From Muribaculum sp. An289 (GTDB lineage Bacteria; Bacteroidota; Bacteroidia; Bacteroidales; UBA932), in assembly GCF_002159555.1 (NCBI RefSeq), contig NZ_NFIV01000011.1, positions 1-61,038 on the forward strand: a DNA stretch of 61,038 bases, written 5' to 3'. Below are positions 1 through 8,322 of this stretch, piece by piece. The stretch's first letter is position 1, and each line of letters starts with the position of its first letter. A program made the translations under genes and the position numbers. Under the pieces are notes generated by a model, which was given only the letters and a program-made list of their open reading frames with translations, had not been told where the DNA came from and searched no databases.

Positions 1-109
1 TGCATCAGCACTAAGGAACCGCCGTATGCCGAACGGCACGTACGGTGGTGTGAGAGGTCGGAAAACGAAAGTAGGAAGAAAACTACTTCGTTTTCCTCCT
101 ACTCGATTG
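1..109 (+). mobile_element. Group II intron 3' end (domains V/VI), copy 1
   Basis: The segment has the arrangement of a bacterial group II intron domain V: a CCGCCGTATGC arm, a short GAAC-like loop and a GCACGTACGGTGG arm. A second, AAACGAAAGTAGG...CCTCCTACT hairpin follows, as expected for domain VI, and the 3' boundary is near position 107-109. It is identical over 109 bases to 2033-2141. The rest of this intron copy would lie left of the window. Positions 110-319 downstream hold no gene that I recognise, only a weak inverted repeat around 248-268. Confidence 0.7.
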
Positions 110-319
110 GGAAACATCACGGAGCCCCGTCCGGCTTTCAATCGCATCCTGACGGACTACAGCTCGTTCAGATAAATGTTGTCTGCCTCTTCATGCAAAT
201 GAGGCAGGAACTGATAGAAGGGCTTTCAGACTGCTATGAACTATGTTGATATAACGATTAGGATGTTATAACCGCAATACTTTCTGCATCCTTGTCGCTT
301 GCGAGGACGGCATACCTAC

Positions 320-1687
320 TCAGACGAGGGAGGACATATATGCCGGCAGGCATAGGACATCTTTGTCTTTCTTCAGGTCTTTCGTGTATATCAGGTAGCG
401 TTGCCGGATTCTGTTTGAGTATTTTTCCTGGAATCTGTCAAGGGACTTATGTGAATTGTATCCTGATGATTTGATTTCGACAGGACATATCTTATTGTCC
501 CTTGATAGCAGGAAGTCAATCTCATAATTGCGAGTAATGCACTCCGTCCCAATGTCGGATTGCTGTTTTGTCTCCTTGAAAGTATAATAGAAAAGCTCGT
601 TCCCGGCACTTTTCAGCATTTGCGCCACGGCGTTTTCATACACATAGCCTAAATCTGTACCGAGTCTGTCGGCCCAAAGCTTTCGGTATATCTCATTTTC
701 AGTATAATCCTTGTCCATGAAGGCTAAAGTTACGAACAGTCCGGTATCTGCGAGGAACATTTTGAAACGATTGTAGTCGGCATGAAGAGCGAGTCCGACA
801 TTCGGATCGTTTGCGTGATAGGCAAAGTTCACACACATGGAGTCGGCCATGTCCATTAAAAGTTCGCTTATTCTCGATGCTGTGGCGTTTTCAATAACAC
901 TGCCTACCTTGTACCGCATGGCATTGCGCGACAGTTCTGCCGGTATTGAAGAAAACAGGCGTGAAATACGCCCTGACGGATCTATTTTCCGGAAATCATC
1001 GATATACAGTTCGAGGATGTTCCGTTTTATGTTGTCGACGGTCGAGAAGTCGTTTGATTCAAGATAGGCGTTCACCGCCTGCGGCATTCCGCCGACAAGC
1101 ATGTACAGGCGGAATTCCTTCATCATTTCGCGGTTTACAGCTTCACCCAATGCCTTGGAATTTTCGAATGAATGTCTTATCAGGTCGTATGAGTTTGTCT
1201 TTCCAATTGCCCATAGAAATTCTTCATAATCCATGGGATACATGGAAATCCGTGTTTCTTCACTCGGTATTAGTATGTTTTTTATGTTTTTCTTGATCGA
1301 AAGCAGTGACCCGGTTTCAATATAGTCGTATCTGCGATCTTTTACCAAATGTTTGATGGCCTGACGGGCAAGTGGATAAAGTTGCACTTCATCAAAGATG
1401 ATTACGGACTTCCGTCGGTGCAAGGAAACTCCGGTCAGTGATTGCAACCGCAGGAAGAAAAAGTCAAGATCCGAAATGTGCAGAAAAAGTTCTTTGACAG
1501 CATTGTCCGCAATGGAAAAATCGATGATTATGTATGATTCATATTCTTGCCTGGCAAACGTTTCTGCAATGGTTGATTTTCCTATGCGTCTTGCTCCTTT
1601 TATCAGAAGGGCGGTTTGGCCGTCACTTTCATGTTTCCACTTTAGCATCCGCTCATAAATCTTACGTTTGAATATCCTGTTACCCAT
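320..1687 (-). CDS. AAA-family ATPase with C-terminal DUF4143 domain
   Basis: A 455-residue protein of the AAA_14/DUF4143 ATPase family, which is common and often multicopy in gut Bacteroidales; its cellular role is not established. The Walker A motif GARRIGKS lies at about residues 31-38 and Walker B (VIIFDE) at about 95-100. The C-terminal third carries an EIDFLL...PVEIKSS pattern like the PD-(D/E)xK-type fold seen in DUF4143. I chose ATG at 1687, just before the conserved MGNRIF start. The frame stays open to 1861, but that extension only translates a 33-bp tandem repeat. The gene sits alone between two identical group II intron 3' ends and points against them, which suggests accessory DNA. 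Confidence 0.85.
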   Translation of the reverse strand: MGNRIFKRKIYERMLKWKHESDGQTALLIKGARRIGKSTIAETFARQEYESYIIIDFSIADNAVKELFLHISDLDFFFLRLQSLTGVSLHRRKSVIIFDEVQLYPLARQAIKHLVKDRRYDYIETGSLLSIKKNIKNILIPSEETRISMYPMDYEEFLWAIGKTNSYDLIRHSFENSKALGEAVNREMMKEFRLYMLVGGMPQAVNAYLESNDFSTVDNIKRNILELYIDDFRKIDPSGRISRLFSSIPAELSRNAMRYKVGSVIENATASRISELLMDMADSMCVNFAYHANDPNVGLALHADYNRFKMFLADTGLFVTLAFMDKDYTENEIYRKLWADRLGTDLGYVYENAVAQMLKSAGNELFYYTFKETKQQSDIGTECITRNYEIDFLLSRDNKICPVEIKSSGYNSHKSLDRFQEKYSNRIRQRYLIYTKDLKKDKDVLCLPAYMSSLV

Positions 1688-1720
1688 ATATGTTTCGGAA
1701 TTTTTTGCAATACTACCAAT

Positions 1721-1806
1721 TTTGTCGGAAACGGCAAAGTGTTTTGGATGTTTTTTGTCGGAAACAGCAAAATGTTTTGGGTGTTTTTTGTCGAAAAATG
1801 CAAAAT
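1721..1806 (-). repeat. 33-bp tandem repeat upstream of the ATPase gene
   Basis: Three units start near 1723, 1756 and 1789, each containing TTTTGTCGGAAAC(G/A)GCAAA; the third is degenerate. A further weaker echo (TTTCGGAA...TTTTTTGCAA) lies at 1692-1710, next to the ATPase start. The 33-bp period equals 11 codons, so the ATPase frame reads through it as repeated KKHPKHFAVSD. An upstream regulatory array is the simplest reading; a repeated protein extension cannot be excluded. Confidence 0.75.
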
Positions 1807-1838
1807 TCTGCACCACCTGGACTTTCACCCCCTCCAGC

Positions 1839-2141
1839 GTGAAGGGGTGGAGTCGGCGCAAGGTTCAGGAATCTCGTGAGATGTGGCATAGACAGGTGGC
1901 GGGCTTGGCAATGGGCCAATACCCGTGGTGGATATTGGAACACGGCAGGAAGTCCGATACTATGCCGAGCCATGAATAACGAGAGGCTAAAACTTCAAGG
2001 CTACCCTTGCCTTGTGGACTTATATGTCAAATTGCATCAGCACTAAGGAACCGCCGTATGCCGAACGGCACGTACGGTGGTGTGAGAGGTCGGAAAACGA
2101 AAGTAGGAAGAAAACTACTTCGTTTTCCTCCTACTCGATTG
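1839..2141 (+). mobile_element. ORF-less group II intron remnant, with 3' end copy 2
   Basis: Positions 2033-2141 repeat the domain V/VI sequence of 1-109 exactly. The upstream ~190 bases (GTGAAGGGGTGG at 1839, then GC-rich structured sequence through 2032) look like a shortened intron 5' domain I. No reverse transcriptase/maturase reading frame is present, so this copy could move only with a protein supplied in trans, if it is functional at all. The 5' boundary at 1839 is a guess from a GTG start; the 3' boundary near 2139-2141 is firmer. Confidence 0.5.
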
Positions 2142-2239
2142 TCCTGACGTGTCTGAAAGTGTGGCGCGTGGATGGCTTTGGAGAGCGGTGTGACAGCATT
2201 CATGGACACTGTTCCAAAAAGCGTGCAGGATTGAACTGC

Positions 2240-2845
2240 CTACAACTCTTCGAGCCATCCGTATTTTGCTTCTTTCTTCAGCTTCTGGTCGTAGTATGTC
2301 AAAAATACATAATAGTACATCTCTCCGCTGCTTGCCGCTTCGTATGAGTACCTCAGCTCGCATGTCATCCCGTTGTTCCCCGTGAAAGTGGTCGAAATCG
2401 ACAGGTCGTCTTCCCATAGTATATCTTCTGTCATTTCAATGCCTCTCTGTCCGTGATATTTCGACTTCAGGTCTTTTAGCAGGTTGTCGTAAGTGCGCCG
2501 TGTGGCTTGCGGTTCTTTTGCCCCGTCATAAAAACGTATTTGGTAAAATGTCTTGTCGTCATTGAAATAGTATTCGCAGTATGCCCATCTTCTCCCTCCG
2601 AAAGACATGTTCGAAAAACGTACTTTTTCCTCCTTGTTATTCACCCAGTCATACGCGTGCCGCCTCATCCAATTAAAATTGCGGTATTTGTCGTTGATTA
2701 CTTTGCGAAGTTCCCGGCAGTTTTTCATCTCATTGTAGCTTGAGCGGATTTCCACTCCGTAGAAACAGTTCTGAATACGTGTCTGCCCTATGGCAGGAAT
2801 GGCCGTCAAGACAGCCAGTGCCATTGATAAAATAATATTCTTCAT
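2240..2845 (-). CDS. Secreted hypothetical protein (paralogue 1)
   Basis: A 201-residue protein with a clear Sec signal peptide ending in an AIGQT-type cleavage region at about residue 21. No family was recognised. The mature part is rich in Tyr, Phe and charged residues, with an alternating pattern suggesting a beta-rich periplasmic or secreted domain. It is a tandem paralogue of the gene at 2906-3511: both share FYGV(E/K)IRS near the mature N-terminus, WAYCEYYFN/WDYCEYYFN in the middle and ISTTFTGNNGMTCEL near the C-terminus. The 60-base gap suggests the two are co-transcribed, this gene second. Confidence 0.75.
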   Translation of the reverse strand: MKNIILSMALAVLTAIPAIGQTRIQNCFYGVEIRSSYNEMKNCRELRKVINDKYRNFNWMRRHAYDWVNNKEEKVRFSNMSFGGRRWAYCEYYFNDDKTFYQIRFYDGAKEPQATRRTYDNLLKDLKSKYHGQRGIEMTEDILWEDDLSISTTFTGNNGMTCELRYSYEAASSGEMYYYVFLTYYDQKLKKEAKYGWLEEL

Positions 2846-2905
2846 GTCCTTAACGATTTATATGATTCATGACTTCACAAGATATGCCCTTGAATTGGCG
2901 ATGTG

Positions 2906-3511
2906 TCAGAGTTCTTCCATGTAGGCGTATTTGGCTGCTTCTTTCATTTCGGGATCATAATAGTACAGTAAACAGTAATAGTACATTTTTCCGTTGTTTG
3001 CCGCTTCGTATGAGTACTTCAGTTCGCATGTCATCCCGTTGTTCCCCGTGAAAGTGGTCGAAATCGCCAGATCGTCTTCCCATTCGCTGTCTTCGTTTAT
3101 GTCGATACCCTTTTGCCCGTCGTATTTTTTCAACAGATCTTTTTGAAGGGAGTCATACATGCTACGCGTGGTTTCCGGTTCTGTTTTGCCGCTGTAAAAC
3201 CTGATTTGGTAGAACTCCATATCATTGTTGAAGTAGTACTCGCAATAATCCCATGTCCTTCCCCCGAAAAGCATTCTTGGAAAACGTAACCGTTCTTTTT
3301 CCCCGTCGACCCAGTCGTATGCGTGCCGGTAGCCCCAATTGTCGTACTTGTAGATATCTCTTATGATCTCTCTTAAATCTTCCGATGCTTTCAAATCATC
3401 GTAGCACGAGCGTATTTTTACCCCGTAAAACGTATCCTGCACTTTTGTCTGTGCCAATGCACTGATGCTGACTAACAGTGACAATAAAGAAAACAATAAA
3501 CGCATTTTCAT
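2906..3511 (-). CDS. Secreted hypothetical protein (paralogue 2)
   Basis: A 201-residue tandem paralogue of the gene at 2240-2845, with a Sec signal peptide (cleavage near SALAQT, residues 18-22). No known domain was recognised. It is the promoter-proximal member: a TATTTTTG -7 element reads towards it from 3553-3546, in the region shared with the divergent TPR/AraC regulator gene. ATG at 3511 or at 3505 (Met3) are both possible; the first is used. The two paralogues are near-identical over a DNA block encoding FTGNNGMTCEL but diverge elsewhere. Confidence 0.75.
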   Translation of the reverse strand: MKMRLLFSLLSLLVSISALAQTKVQDTFYGVKIRSCYDDLKASEDLREIIRDIYKYDNWGYRHAYDWVDGEKERLRFPRMLFGGRTWDYCEYYFNNDMEFYQIRFYSGKTEPETTRSMYDSLQKDLLKKYDGQKGIDINEDSEWEDDLAISTTFTGNNGMTCELKYSYEAANNGKMYYYCLLYYYDPEMKEAAKYAYMEEL

Positions 3512-3545
3512 ATCAAAACTTTTTTAAAATTGGAAACGCAATATA

Positions 3546-3553
3546 CAAAAATA
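3546..3553 (-). promoter_or_regulatory. Candidate -7 element for the paralogue pair
   Basis: TATTTTTG on the minus strand matches the Bacteroidota TAnnTTTG consensus, 35 bases upstream of the ATG at 3511. It lies in the 73-base gap shared with the divergent regulator gene. Confidence 0.5.
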
Positions 3554-3584
3554 TTAATTTAGTGCCGGATTTTTAAGTGAAAAG

Positions 3585-5312
3585 ATGATAGAAAGAAAGC
3601 AGATATTGTTTTACAGGACTCTGATGATTCAGTCCCTTTTTTTATTTGCTGTTTTTATTCCGTTCGAGGCCGAAGCCTTTTCCGGCCGGTGCTACACTGC
3701 GGAACTTGACTCTTTCAGGGCGGTATGGAATGAATACAACAAAGAAGGACGGTATACGGATTTGGTAGATGATACGCGGGAGTATTTCCATGCTTCTTTG
3801 GATAACAAAGACACTACTGCTTTCCTGTATTCCGGGATTACGATGTCCATGGCTTTTCTGTCTTTGGAAGAGCCTGATTCAGTAAGCAAATATATGGATG
3901 CCGTATCCCCGTTCATATCCGTGAATACTGACCCGAGGATGTTGCTTACATACAATTTCGTGCGCGGCACGTATTCGCTCAAGCGCGATTACAATTATCC
4001 GTTGGCACTTGACTATTATCAGAAATGCCATGACATAGCTAAGAAATCGGGCGATGTGGACAATTCGATAGCGGCTTTGCTGAACATAGTTCATATATAT
4101 TATGTGCGGTCAGACAAGCGCGGGCTGGGATACGCCGTGGATGCATTCAATCTTTCGCATTCTCCCGGCACCGACAGCCTTGCGGTATGCATGGCCAATG
4201 TCGCCATGGGAGAGATGCTCTTCCTTTCGGACAGCCTTGATTCCGCTTTGGCTTATTCCGAGGAGGCATTGCGGCTTGCGTGGGAGTCCGGCTATGAGTC
4301 TGTCTATTCCGATCTCCATCTGTTATTGGCCGACATATATGCTGGGATGGATTCGTCCTCGGTAGGCGGAGCAGCCGCAGACAAGGCGCGGAAACATTAT
4401 GATGAAGCTATTGCGTATTCAGCCAATGCCGAGGCCGGAACTCTTACCATGCTGTATCTGCATTACGGCCGTTTTGCGGAGCGCAAAGGGATGATGGACA
4501 AGGCTATTTCTCTTTATCATAAGGGGCTGGAGATTTCGTTGGAGTCTGGAAACATGGAATTTCGCAGAGAGCTTTACAGGAGGGTGGCAGACCTTTCCTA
4601 CAGTGAGGGCCGGATGAAGGAAGCTTTGGATTTTTACAAATCATACGCATTCCTGATCGACAGCGTGGCAAGCCAGTCCATGGAGTTCCGTTTCGACAGC
4701 CTGTTGCTGGCCAATCAGAACATGGCGCATCGCGAAGACATGAATCTGAAAGAGATAGAACTTCTGAAGGCTAACAGAAACAACCTTATGATTGCCTCAA
4801 TAATGGTACTGGCTGTTTTTACTGCCTTTTTTATCTGGGTTATGTACAGGAGGCAAAAGAATATGTACAAAGTGCTTTTCGACAGGTACAGGAATTATGC
4901 CGCGCGTTTCAATGCAGGGTCTTCGGCGCAGTATGATTCCGGGCAGGTCGTAAAGTCCCTTTTCTCACGACTCGAAGATAAAATGAATGAGGAAAAATTG
5001 TATCGCCGGAAAGACATCTCTATTGAAAAGGTGTCTGAAATATTGGGGACTAACCGTACATATCTGTCAAAGGCCGTGAATAAATGCGCCGGGATTTCTT
5101 TCCCGGCATATGTCAATTCTTACAGGATAAAAGAAGCTGCCGACATTATTTCACAACATGGAGACCAAGTCCAGTTGAAAGTCCTCGCGGAAGAATTGGG
5201 CTTTAACTCAGTGTCCGTATTTATTAAAGTGTTCCAGAAGGAGACTGGGCTGACTCCGGCTAGGTACAAGAAAGAGATGAATTCGTCGAAAATGGGCGGT
5301 GAGGATTTGTAA
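3585..5312 (+). CDS. TPR, transmembrane, AraC-type HTH regulator
   Basis: A 575-residue membrane-anchored regulator. An N-terminal signal or anchor (about residues 10-32) is followed by TPR-like helical pairs (about 60-370), a transmembrane helix (about 398-418, NLMIASIMVLAVFTAFFIWV) and a cytoplasmic AraC/XylS-type DNA-binding domain in the last ~100 residues. The second helix-turn-helix contains LAEELGFNSVSVFIKVFQKETG. The layout implies that a periplasmic TPR sensor controls transcription directly, without a histidine kinase. It is divergent from the secreted paralogues and 115 bases ahead of a BACON lipoprotein, so either could be a target; this is inference. The ligand is unknown. Confidence 0.85.
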   Translation: MIERKQILFYRTLMIQSLFLFAVFIPFEAEAFSGRCYTAELDSFRAVWNEYNKEGRYTDLVDDTREYFHASLDNKDTTAFLYSGITMSMAFLSLEEPDSVSKYMDAVSPFISVNTDPRMLLTYNFVRGTYSLKRDYNYPLALDYYQKCHDIAKKSGDVDNSIAALLNIVHIYYVRSDKRGLGYAVDAFNLSHSPGTDSLAVCMANVAMGEMLFLSDSLDSALAYSEEALRLAWESGYESVYSDLHLLLADIYAGMDSSSVGGAAADKARKHYDEAIAYSANAEAGTLTMLYLHYGRFAERKGMMDKAISLYHKGLEISLESGNMEFRRELYRRVADLSYSEGRMKEALDFYKSYAFLIDSVASQSMEFRFDSLLLANQNMAHREDMNLKEIELLKANRNNLMIASIMVLAVFTAFFIWVMYRRQKNMYKVLFDRYRNYAARFNAGSSAQYDSGQVVKSLFSRLEDKMNEEKLYRRKDISIEKVSEILGTNRTYLSKAVNKCAGISFPAYVNSYRIKEAADIISQHGDQVQLKVLAEELGFNSVSVFIKVFQKETGLTPARYKKEMNSSKMGGEDL

Positions 5313-5372
5313 AATTGTTAAAATATCTATTTTTCCCATGTCCGTTCATGTTTCATGCGTTGCCATTTTGCA

Positions 5373-5380
5373 TAAATTTG
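5373..5380 (+). promoter_or_regulatory. Candidate -7 element for the BACON lipoprotein gene
   Basis: TAAATTTG fits TAnnTTTG and lies 47 bases before the ATG at 5428, in the gap after the regulator gene. It suggests the lipoprotein has its own promoter. Confidence 0.5.
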
Positions 5381-5427
5381 CAGAAACAGCATTTGAGATT
5401 CATTAATTCTTAATCCATTAAATTAAT

Positions 5428-7311
5428 ATGATAAAAAGATTCTTTTACCCAAGCCTTTTGTTGTTCTCTTTCATGTTTGCCGGGTGCAGCCCTGAAAAAT
5501 CCGATCCGGACCCATATCCGGAGCCTCCGACACCGGTTGCTCCGGTAATATCCGTGGACCCCGTACAGTTTCAGGTTCCTGCGGAAGGAGGGGATTTTTC
5601 GTTTGCGTATTCAATAGATAACCCTTCGGACACCGCAGAATTGTCCGTTTCATGTGCGGAGGACTGGGTCTCCCTTTCGGACAATGGAGGGACTGTCGGT
5701 TTCTCCGTTTCCCCGTGGGAAAGCATGGAAGGTGTAAGGACGGCTGAAATACTTCTGTCTTACACAGGTGCTGAAGACGTGACAGTGTCCGTCGTGCAGT
5801 CTCCGGCTGAATTGCCTGCATGTCCTGTTGAAATGTACATAGTACACGAGAGTTATTATTATGCTAGGATAACATGGTTGCCGGAAAATGACGATCTTGC
5901 CTATATTAGTTTTATCATGGACAAGGAAACTTTCGATTCGTATGAGAGTGAAGACGCACTGTTTGCGGACGATGTCGCCTTTTATCAGGAAAGGGCCGAC
6001 GCTTTGGGAGTCTCGCTTGAAGAGTATATCACGGCTTTCGATGTTCTTTATCAAGGAGGGATGACTGAGGATGTAACCGGGCGCACGCCGGGAACAGAGT
6101 ATGTTGTATATACCTATGCGGCAGTCCTTCAGGATGGCGCTTTGGTTAGAACCAGTGCCATTGGTACTCAGGAGTTCCGTACCAAAGAGCTTGTGATTAA
6201 AGAAGCCGACTTTACGATTGAAGCGGAAGAACTCCGTTCCAACAGGATGACATTGAATGTATCCACGGATGATACCGATTTCAGATTTGCCATGACACTA
6301 TTCAGCGAAAGCGACTTCTCCCAATTCCCGGATGAACAGTCCGCTGCGGAAGAAATGATCAGGCTGTTGGAAATTGCCATATACAATAACGGACTTTCCT
6401 GGGAAGATGTGACGTATTCGGGTGAAGGCAGAGCGCATTACGATGATCTGATAGCGGGCGGCAAATATTACGCTGTCGCTTGCGGTGTGGACGATGCCGT
6501 CATAATATCAAATGTGGCCATTCGCGAATTTGTCGTACCTATGCCGGAAATAACGGATGCATGCACTTTCAGCGCGGAATTTACCAATGTCACTCAGACC
6601 GAGATGGATGTTACGGTCGTTCCATCCGACGGCTCCACAAGATATCTGGCCGTGATTGAGGAATCTTCTGCCTTCACGTCGGTTAATACTCCTGAAGTTT
6701 ATGTGGCGAGGCTGCTTTACAATCTCGTGTATTTTGATGCAGTGGATTGGAGCAACACTCCGCTTCTGCATTCCGGGACGCATACGTTCAATTCGAATAC
6801 GGATGTCGTGAATCCGGAATACCTGAAAGCCGACACGGATTATACTTTATTGGTATTCGGCGTTGATGAGTATGGCGAGCGGACTACGCAAATAGCCGAA
6901 TTCGAGCAAAGGACCCCGTCCGCGCAACAGGAGGATCTGGAAATCGGCATAGAGATCACAAGCGTCGAGGAAAAGGCGATAAACGCGGTATTCACTCCTT
7001 CGGCTGACAATGTCAATTACCATTTCGATGCATATCCGTTAGAGGATTATGAGGGCGAGACTCCTGAATCTTTCATGGAATATGTTATCGCCATAAACGG
7101 GGAGTACCTTAAATTGTACCAGGGCCGGCAGGAATATTCCTTTACGTACTATTTCCCGCGTCCTGAATATGTCGTGTTCGCTTTCGGTTATAACGGTGAG
7201 ATTACTTCCGATCTGTATATGAAACGAGTAAACATGTCTACCGGCGAAGTTACGGACATGGGCATAGTCCCTCGCGAAACGGCGCAAAAATATTTTGAGA
7301 GTAGGCGTTAA
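5428..7311 (+). CDS. BACON-domain outer lipoprotein
   Basis: A 627-residue lipoprotein. The signal ends in the lipobox FAGC with Cys20, followed by SPEKSDPD, an acidic stretch typical of surface-exported Bacteroidota lipoproteins. A BACON-like domain (about residues 42-125) opens with VDPVQFQVPAEGGDFSF and ends in TVSVVQ. Further fibronectin/Ig-like modules follow, marked by recurring Y(V/A)VYTYAAV, YYAVACGVDD, YTLLVFGVDEYG and YVVFAFGYNG strands. BACON domains are linked to carbohydrate or mucin contact, but no catalytic motif is visible here. The gene is probably single and ends at a strong terminator. The ligand is unknown. Confidence 0.85.
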   Translation: MIKRFFYPSLLLFSFMFAGCSPEKSDPDPYPEPPTPVAPVISVDPVQFQVPAEGGDFSFAYSIDNPSDTAELSVSCAEDWVSLSDNGGTVGFSVSPWESMEGVRTAEILLSYTGAEDVTVSVVQSPAELPACPVEMYIVHESYYYARITWLPENDDLAYISFIMDKETFDSYESEDALFADDVAFYQERADALGVSLEEYITAFDVLYQGGMTEDVTGRTPGTEYVVYTYAAVLQDGALVRTSAIGTQEFRTKELVIKEADFTIEAEELRSNRMTLNVSTDDTDFRFAMTLFSESDFSQFPDEQSAAEEMIRLLEIAIYNNGLSWEDVTYSGEGRAHYDDLIAGGKYYAVACGVDDAVIISNVAIREFVVPMPEITDACTFSAEFTNVTQTEMDVTVVPSDGSTRYLAVIEESSAFTSVNTPEVYVARLLYNLVYFDAVDWSNTPLLHSGTHTFNSNTDVVNPEYLKADTDYTLLVFGVDEYGERTTQIAEFEQRTPSAQQEDLEIGIEITSVEEKAINAVFTPSADNVNYHFDAYPLEDYEGETPESFMEYVIAINGEYLKLYQGRQEYSFTYYFPRPEYVVFAFGYNGEITSDLYMKRVNMSTGEVTDMGIVPRETAQKYFESRR

Positions 7312-7332
7312 AAGACTGTTTCAATAATAATT

Positions 7333-7381
7333 GGGGGTGGCTAAAAAGCTTGCAAAAAAGTGAAAGCCATCCCCCTTTTTT
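7333..7381 (+). terminator. Intrinsic terminator after the BACON lipoprotein
   Basis: GGGGGTGGCT (7333-7342) pairs with AGCCATCCCCC (7365-7375), followed by six T residues. It terminates the plus-strand gene. The minus-strand PPTase gene ends at 7421, so the hairpin may serve both directions. Confidence 0.85.
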
Positions 7382-7420
7382 CTGTGCGTATGCTGGAATC
7401 GGAAGATGATAGTCGCTTGT

Positions 7421-8059
7421 TCATCCTACCAGCCATACCAGCACATGCCCGTCGAAAGTCATGTACTCCAGCTCGAATTCGTCTTCGTAGCCGTCCTTGT
7501 GTATGAAGGTGGCTTCGAGTTCGCCTTCGCCCCTCGGATAGAATTTTTCCACTTCTATCTGTTCCGCGAAATCCACGCGGCTCTGCGACATCCTTTTGTA
7601 AATGGCCTCCTTGGCGCACCAGTAGATTGCAAGCTGCTTGTTGCGTTTTTCGTCATCCGCAAGGTCGTCTATCTCTTCTTCGGACAGGGCTTTCTGTTCC
7701 ACGGCCGAGAAATCGCGGCTCAGGCTTTCGATGTCGATGCCCACGTATTCGTCCGGATGCGTGATTATCGCCACGTATTTCTGCGTGTGGGTTATGCTTA
7801 TTTCACAAGGGTTGTTTTCAAGGAAAGGCTTTCCGTTGTCATGGTGCTCAAGATAGACCTTCTCCTCGAAGACTTCGTTGAGGAGCGCCCTTACGGCAAG
7901 TTTTTCTTTTCTTCTCTGCTCGTTCTGGATGAACATTATTTCCTCCAGTTCGTCATCCGGAACGGAGCATATCTTCAATAGTTCTTCTTCTGTCTCTTCT
8001 ATCTTCCAGACTGCTATTTCAGCCTTCTTCTGTACTCTCTTTCTAAAATATAGTGCCAT
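7421..8059 (-). CDS. 4'-phosphopantetheinyl transferase superfamily protein
   Basis: A 212-residue protein expected to transfer phosphopantetheine from CoA to a carrier protein such as ACP. It shows the family signatures: the acidic metal-binding motif GIDIE at about residues 107-111 and WCAKEAIYK at about 147-155, preceded by a KPF...ISITH segment at 77-91. The length fits the Sfp-like type rather than the ~125-residue AcpS type. No carrier protein or polyketide/nonribosomal synthase is adjacent; the fatty-acid genes are 35 kb away. Its possible leader (8060-8277) contains a hairpin with a T-rich tail, so expression may be attenuated. Confidence 0.9.
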   Translation of the reverse strand: MALYFRKRVQKKAEIAVWKIEETEEELLKICSVPDDELEEIMFIQNEQRRKEKLAVRALLNEVFEEKVYLEHHDNGKPFLENNPCEISITHTQKYVAIITHPDEYVGIDIESLSRDFSAVEQKALSEEEIDDLADDEKRNKQLAIYWCAKEAIYKRMSQSRVDFAEQIEVEKFYPRGEGELEATFIHKDGYEDEFELEYMTFDGHVLVWLVG

Positions 8060-8100
8060 TTCTGTCAGATGTTCGAATAGTTATGCCGGACGGATATAAT

Positions 8101-8277
8101 AAAACCTCCTTCCGACACCATGTTGCCGGAGGATGCAGGAACGGTAAAAAATGTTGATAATCTCGGTGCGGCGATTTCCGTACGCAGGTAAAGGGTCATC
8201 CTTGCGCGTATGACCCGGGTCTTTTTCAAGATTGCCTATTTCACTGGGAGGTTCCAAATCCTATAATTTTATGTTCA
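8101..8277 (-). ncRNA. Candidate structured RNA or attenuated leader
   Basis: On the minus strand a TATATTTG promoter (8291-8284) is followed by ~175 bases of foldable sequence. AGGAT-tt-GGAAC near the 5' end pairs with GTTCC-tgc-ATCCT near the 3' end; AATCT pairs with AGATT inside; a perfect 7-bp GGGTCAT/ATGACCC hairpin lies in the centre. A terminal CCTCC-GGCA...TGTC...GGAGG hairpin with a TTTTATT tail ends at 8101. The closed rod with a central bubble is 6S-like, but sequence identity is unproven. Because the PPTase start is only 42 bases beyond the tail, an attenuated leader or riboswitch is an alternative. Confidence 0.45.
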
Positions 8278-8283
8278 GCGATG

Positions 8284-8291
8284 CAAATATA
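8284..8291 (-). promoter_or_regulatory. -7 element for the candidate RNA / PPTase leader
   Basis: TATATTTG on the minus strand exactly fits TAnnTTTG. It is 225 bases from the PPTase start, an unusually long leader, which is why a separate RNA or attenuator is suspected. Confidence 0.55.
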
Positions 8292-8322
8292 ATGATTTTT
8301 ATAAAAACAAATCTTTTTTTCC

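Noticed and set aside
1805-1861. N-terminal extension of the ATPase to 1861
   Set aside because: It would encode the tandem repeat and intron-adjacent sequence; the conserved start MGNRIF at 1687 fits the family better.
3585-7311. Polysaccharide utilisation locus
   Set aside because: There is a regulator and a BACON lipoprotein but no SusC/SusD pair or glycoside hydrolase.
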